DNA from: Diphasiastrum complanatum
Taxonomy: Eukaryota > Streptophyta > Lycopodiopsida > Lycopodiales > Lycopodiaceae
DNA length: 64,000 bases
Direction: 5' to 3'
NCBI GenBank assembly: GCA_029204225.1
Contig: CM055097.1
Coordinates: 40,549,028-40,613,027, forward strand
The position numbers and the translations under genes are program-made. This document shows, piece after piece, positions 61,101 to 64,000 of this stretch. The notes beneath the pieces are model-generated. The model searched no databases and was not told where the DNA came from. It saw only the letters and a program-made list of their open reading frames with translations. Position 1 is the stretch's first letter, and each line of letters opens with the position of its first letter.

Positions 61101-64000
61101 TTGAAGACAAATATGCTTAGAAGTTAAAACTTAGTAAGTTACTAACAAGTCGAAATATATTGTATGCACTATGTAGGACCTGTTACTAGGGAAAGTGCGA
61201 CTTCTCAACATCAAGGAATTGGGATGGGAGAAGAGGAAGAGGGCTTCATCAAGTGACGAGAGCAGTGAGGAAGAGGAGGAAGAGGAGGCAGAGGAAGAAG
61301 AAGATGAGGAGGAGGAAGAGGAAGAAGAAGAGCAAGAGGCACCCACCCCTTAGTTAGAACGTTGGAGTAGGATTAGGAGGTGGCGATAGATTATAGAGAT
61401 TAGATAGTAGAAATTATAGCTACCAAGAACATTGAAGTTTAAGCTTTTGAAGTTTGGATTGCTTATGAATTACTACACTTTTATGAATCATGTAAAGTTC
61501 AAATTAAAATCTAGATTGTTGATTGTTGAATTTGAATGTTTTGAGTTCACATCTTTATAAATTAATTGTAATTTGTTTCATGATTCATCTATGATTTGAC
61601 ATCGCTTTTAGGTTTACTATTTTAAAGTTCAAATCCTAAAAGTATACATAATACAGGTCGAGGTGTCGGGTAACATTAAACACGTATTGGGTAGAGTTTA
61701 AATGGTTATTCGTTGAATTATGGAATTTGAAATCTTTAATGCTTATAATTCAATCATGATATCTATTATCATCAATGCATTATGCAGTTATGTTTTTGGC
61801 TTTTCTAAAAATTTGAATCTTGAAATACTAAAATTGTTTCACTAATTCGAAAACCGTAGGACCGATTCGAACAGGTCGAATAGGCCAATTTGACCAATTC
61901 CAAATAGGAAGGAAACTTTAAATGGGTTAGAAACGTGAGAAACAAAGAGTGTTGTGATGGACCCACTATGCATGAGTGAGAGTACCCACAAGATCATATG
62001 ATCATAGAGCAGACCAAATACTACGACACCCCTACTGACTTATTCAATGCCCAAGAGTAGGTGTAGGTCGCATGCATGAACATATGTCCACATTATCTTT
62101 CAAACATTTGGACAAAGACCAGATTACTAAGCTATTATCACTTCATGAGAGGTGAACAGCAATTGTGGTTAAGATGAGGGCTAGCACTAAAAAACAAAGC
62201 TAATTGAATACAGTGCCTACTTGGAAATGTTTTTAATAAAAAACCCATTTTATCGATTCAACTTGCTCAAAACCTAATTAAAAGACATAATTAGTGGGCA
62301 AAATGCTCCAAAGTATAAGACGTCTCATCATATAGTTAAGAGACAACTAATAAACATACACTTAAAGCAAATCCAAAAATCAAAAGTTCGAATCCAATTT
62401 AGTACAATTTTTTGTACATGAAGCAATTAGCATAATTTACCTCAAATGGACAATATATCATGTGAAATCGCATGGTCTTAATAGGTGAAGCCCAATTAGT
62501 TACTAAAAGATGAAAACCAAATTCATGTCAAAATGAAGAGAAATTACCTGACCCATGTCCCACTTCACAAAACCACCATCAAGACTTCGACAAGCACTTC
62601 CTGAGCCAAGCCTACACTATAACCATATAGTCTCAATAAGAAAACAAAAGCACCAATTTGCATATGACTAGTACTGACCCAACAATGAGGAAAAATAAAA
62701 AGGTCACAAGAACAACCATTGGAAGCATATAGTCAAAGGGACATCTCTAGTTTCACTATCTCAAGTTTAATTTCTAATATGACAAGAAAGGAAAGATTAT
62801 ACCCAAAATTATTTTTTACCATGATATGAACCGAATCAACACTCAAGTGAACAGCCTTAACAAGATATCTACAGAAAAAATAGTGGATTGATTATCAAAC
62901 CAAACCATCAATAATGGTGCTGAAAATTTAGACCACTATGAACAAATGAGCTCATGTTGATAGTATAAATTATGGTAGCAAAATAAAGGAACCTACAAGA
63001 ACAGGGGAAAACTTAGCTCATAACAATTTTTGAGTTTACAACATGCTAAATCTTCTTGAAAAGGCTAAGAACAAAGGACACAATGCAGATTAAACCCAAA
63101 TAATTCTTGAAGAGATCAATAACCTTCTAGAAGTAACATATGATAAAGATGTACAATAAACCCAAATCTCTTTAGTTTCATGTTAACTGTTATAGGGAGG
63201 CTAAAAAGTTTCTACAGACAACCTAGCATACCAGCCGAACATATTCAACACAACATTTCTACAATCTAAACCTTACAAGATGTCAATCAAACTTTAGCAA
63301 TATACCATTTGACTACTTAGGTATGCACTTTTTCCTTGTAGCAAATTTGGGCAGCTCTTAGAAGACTCATATATTAGGTGTTCTGAGCAAGAAGGGCATT
63401 TTTCTTTCCTATACTTATTCATGACAAACATGATGAGTTTTATTAATGCACTGGCGGTTCTAGTTTCTGGATCCCCATGAATAACTCCCATGTTCCGGAT
63501 TTACATAAGGATGATTTGTGCTTATGTGCAATCAATACTTGCCTAGCAATTGCTGAAAGCTCGCCTTGGTATCTTTCATTAACTCCCATTAGCTGGGCAA
63601 GCGTGTAAACTGCAGTGCCAAGACAGAGAAAATCCAAGCAAATTAAACTGGTTGCATCATTCTAATATGGGCAGTACATAAATGTCCAAAAGAATCTAAA
63701 AGCTACAAGCCTAAATAAATGAATATTTACCTGTTAAATATGAAATATCATAAAGAGTGCATTGATGAAAACATATTATGCAGCTGTATAAGACTGAGAC
63801 GCACCTAAGCATGCAAAGCCAGCAGCTGATGAGGCCAACCCTGCTGCAGTTGGAAAGTTATTCTCTGAGACAATGTGAAGTTTTAACTTCAACCAATCCT
63901 CCCGTTTTATGTGCACTCCAGTCTGCTCGTCAACTACATCGTTCGCTCGCTCTCGAATTTCCCGCAAACAATTCTTGTACCTTTGGCTTTCCATTGACAC
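47013..64000 (-). CDS. MVD: Diphosphomevalonate decarboxylase (MVD), 3' nine exons
   Basis: ATP-dependent decarboxylation of mevalonate diphosphate to isopentenyl diphosphate, the last step of the mevalonate pathway. Exons, 5' to 3' on the minus strand: 64000-63805 (partial), 63609-63543, 62611-62548, 55036-54956, 49251-49165, 48904-48747, 48533-48485, 48194-48073, 47241-47013 (stop 47013-47015). All join in phase to 350 codons; about 65-70 N-terminal residues lie beyond the right edge (plant MVDs are about 415-420). Motifs: [19 protein letters not shown] (GHMP ATP loop), [20 protein letters not shown] with the catalytic Arg, [47 protein letters not shown] with the catalytic Asp, and C-terminal [14 protein letters not shown]. 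All key residues visible here are present, so it is probably functional. Introns of 7.5 kb and 5.7 kb are filled with mobile elements; the 931-bp intron appears to be GC-AG. ARLGS replaces the usual ARQGS at that junction. Confidence 0.95.
51230..52270. repeat. GTTTCCC/GGGAAAC-rich repeat region with a tandem pair
   Basis: The words GGGAAAC, GTTTCCC and TTTCCC recur more than twenty times in both orientations. Two diverged tandem units start GGGAAACTGTTGA(A/G)CAGAA at 51497 and 51629 and continue with TTCCCCATTAGGG and ACATGTAG(C/A)TTTTTT. Origin unknown. Confidence 0.65.
54140..55000. repeat. Diverged tandem duplication including part of an MVD exon
   Basis: Segment 54390-54600 matches 54856-54990: (C/T)CCTTG(T/C)ATTAGCAAATT(C/T)GCAT, GA repeat, AATGTGCTA, then exon sequence. 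54221-54330 likewise resembles 54617-54780. A further short tandem pair with GAGATGCTACCATTTTCATT lies at 54678-54780. Offset is about 400-420 bp. Confidence 0.6.
54554..54600 (-). pseudogene. Decayed duplicate of the 3' part of MVD exon 54956-55036
   Basis: The minus strand reads [10 protein letters not shown] followed by GTAAAT, aligned to [10 protein letters not shown] followed by GTAAGT in the true exon. The upstream half ([17 protein letters not shown] in the true exon) is not recognisable here, so it is probably a non-functional copy, though the donor site survives. Confidence 0.55.
55070..55145 (+). repeat. (CT)n microsatellite with GCTCGCTC interruption
   Basis: Lies about 35 bp upstream of the MVD exon acceptor on the minus strand, where it reads as GA repeats, so it is not a polypyrimidine tract for that acceptor. 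Confidence 0.95.
55875..56396 (+). pseudogene. Gypsy (chromovirus) integrase C-terminus with chromodomain
   Basis: The plus strand reads [16 protein letters not shown], a [23 protein letters not shown], then [20 protein letters not shown] (GPY/F-type module) and [20 protein letters not shown]. It ends with a chromodomain-like [20 protein letters not shown], then TWET and FVIEDR, stop at 56388-56390. The chromodomain targets integration to marked chromatin. Everything upstream of integrase is missing. Confidence 0.88.
56413..57210 (+). mobile_element. Gypsy 3' LTR, right end uncertain
   Basis: A purine-rich tract (CAGAGGAGGGAAGGAT) ends at TGTTAGAGTCC (56413), placing the LTR start just after pol. 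Inside is an 81-bp tandem repeat (56971-57051 and 57052-57118) sharing CAAGTGTCCCAGTGAGCATA-like sequence. I could not find the terminating CA or a target duplication. Confidence 0.6.
57540..58050 (+). pseudogene. Retrotransposon gag-like relic
   Basis: Several frames read [31 protein letters not shown] and [20 protein letters not shown], resembling a Gypsy gag core with many shifts and stops. It ends where hAT-like sequence begins at about 58051. Assignment is tentative. Confidence 0.4.
58051..61353 (+). pseudogene. hAT-type transposase, multi-exon, split by an LTR element
   Basis: Plus-strand pieces in hAT order: [20 protein letters not shown] with [15 protein letters not shown] (58051-58165); [20 protein letters not shown] with [20 protein letters not shown] (58236-58463); [19 protein letters not shown], stop, then [17 protein letters not shown] (58581-58787). 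After the insertion come [47 protein letters not shown], stop, [20 protein letters not shown] (60425-60709, the dimerisation region). An exon [20 protein letters not shown] (about 60904-61013) and a Ser/Glu-rich acidic tail ending EAPTP (61201-61353) follow. Stops replace conserved Trp twice (HPIWR-like and ERNWS-like). The catalytic DDE residues cannot all be placed. It lies antisense inside an MVD intron. Confidence 0.85.
58788..60424 (+). mobile_element. TRIM-like non-autonomous LTR retrotransposon, 1.64 kb
   Basis: 5' LTR 58788-59247 (460 bp) and 3' LTR 59978-60424 (447 bp) both start TGTTAGAATATG and end TTTCCTACA. PBS TGGTATCAGAGCC at 59248-59260; PPT AAAGGAGGG at 59969-59977. Flanks GTGAT (58783-58787) and GTGGT (60425-60429) match at 4 of 5, a decayed target duplication. 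The 0.7-kb interior has no ORF of interest but has three or four diverged repeats around GGAGGGTGCCCAT. The LTRs differ at many positions, so insertion is not recent. It interrupts the hAT reading frame. Confidence 0.92.
61354..62547. other. Unassigned part of the 7.5-kb MVD intron
   Basis: AT-rich, with no element boundary or coding motif seen. Next to the exon at 62548 the sequence is ordinary intron. Confidence 0.5.
62612..63542 (-). other. Putative GC-AG intron of MVD
   Basis: On the minus strand the exon end GCTAG is followed by GCAAGT, the classic strong GC-donor context, and the intron ends GTGTAG before GCTTGGCTCAGG. This is the only choice I found that keeps phase without adding residues. 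A GT donor two bases further (CAA/GTATTG) would need a different acceptor (TATAG) and add residues. Confidence 0.6.

Larger units (their letters stand above)
55037..62547 (-). other. 7.5-kb intron of MVD, filled with nested mobile elements
   Basis: Donor GTAATT after WDMGQ; acceptor TAG before KEDGADS. Contains, left to right, a (CT)n tract, Gypsy integrase end and LTR, a gag relic, and a hAT pseudogene split by a TRIM-like element, nearly all in antisense to MVD. 61354-62547 has no recognised feature. Confidence 0.85.

Noticed and set aside
61131-61346. Ser-rich minus ORF
   Set aside because: Antisense of the Glu-rich tail of the hAT pseudogene.
63538-63609. GT donor (CAA/GTATTG) for the MVD exon
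   Set aside because: It leaves phase 0. The only acceptor keeping frame (TATAG) would add three residues at a conserved site, whereas GC-AG gives exact phase.

Overview
The window is nuclear DNA from a land plant with a large, repeat-rich genome. It holds a plant-type receptor kinase, a spliced mevalonate-pathway gene with introns of 5.7 and 7.5 kb, Copia and Gypsy LTR elements with TGGTATCAGAGCC primer sites, hAT relics, and (GA)n and (CT)n tracts of up to about 200 bp. Very long introns filled with transposons fit a gymnosperm or a fern, but nothing here separates the two. Only two genes look intact and of host origin; most of the rest is layered mobile-element debris.

Layout. 1-1632: decayed Gypsy pol (minus). 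1640-3902: gene relics ending in a 26-bp motif that recurs inverted at 19366. 7210-9828: intact THESEUS1-type CrRLK1L receptor kinase (minus), with a 93-bp tandem duplication just past its stop. 10.6-16.5 kb: a tRNA-like SINE, tandem repeats and several Copia LTRs. 16.5-19.36 kb: broken Copia pol (minus), cut exactly where the next unit starts. 19.36-25.92 kb: a composite transposon-like unit. It carries a multi-exon transposase-like gene (plus), a convergent ORF (minus), a 634-bp tandem duplication rich in CACGTG, a 44-codon ORF resembling a histone H3 N-terminal tail, and a second copy of the gene relic seen at 2.6-3.6 kb. 26-34.8 kb: gag, RNase H and LTR fragments plus simple repeats. 34.86-38.44 kb: a young, internally deleted Copia element. 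38.44-39.06 kb: an orphan coding-like fragment. 39.06-44.5 kb: further Copia elements.

47013-64000: the 3' nine exons of diphosphomevalonate decarboxylase (MVD, minus), whose N-terminal part lies beyond the right edge. All exon phases agree once one intron is read as GC-AG. Its 7.5-kb intron holds a Gypsy 3' end, a gag relic and an antisense hAT transposase pseudogene, itself split by a 1.64-kb TRIM-like LTR element with PBS, PPT and a near-perfect 5-bp target duplication. Its 5.7-kb intron holds a decayed duplicate of the neighbouring exon.

The receptor kinase (cell-wall sensing) and MVD (isoprenoid precursors) are functionally unrelated neighbours. The best lead for something undescribed is the 19.36-25.92 kb unit with its H3-tail-like ORF and its relatives at 1.6-3.9 kb. 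All identifications were made by eye from translated motifs; no database search was run.
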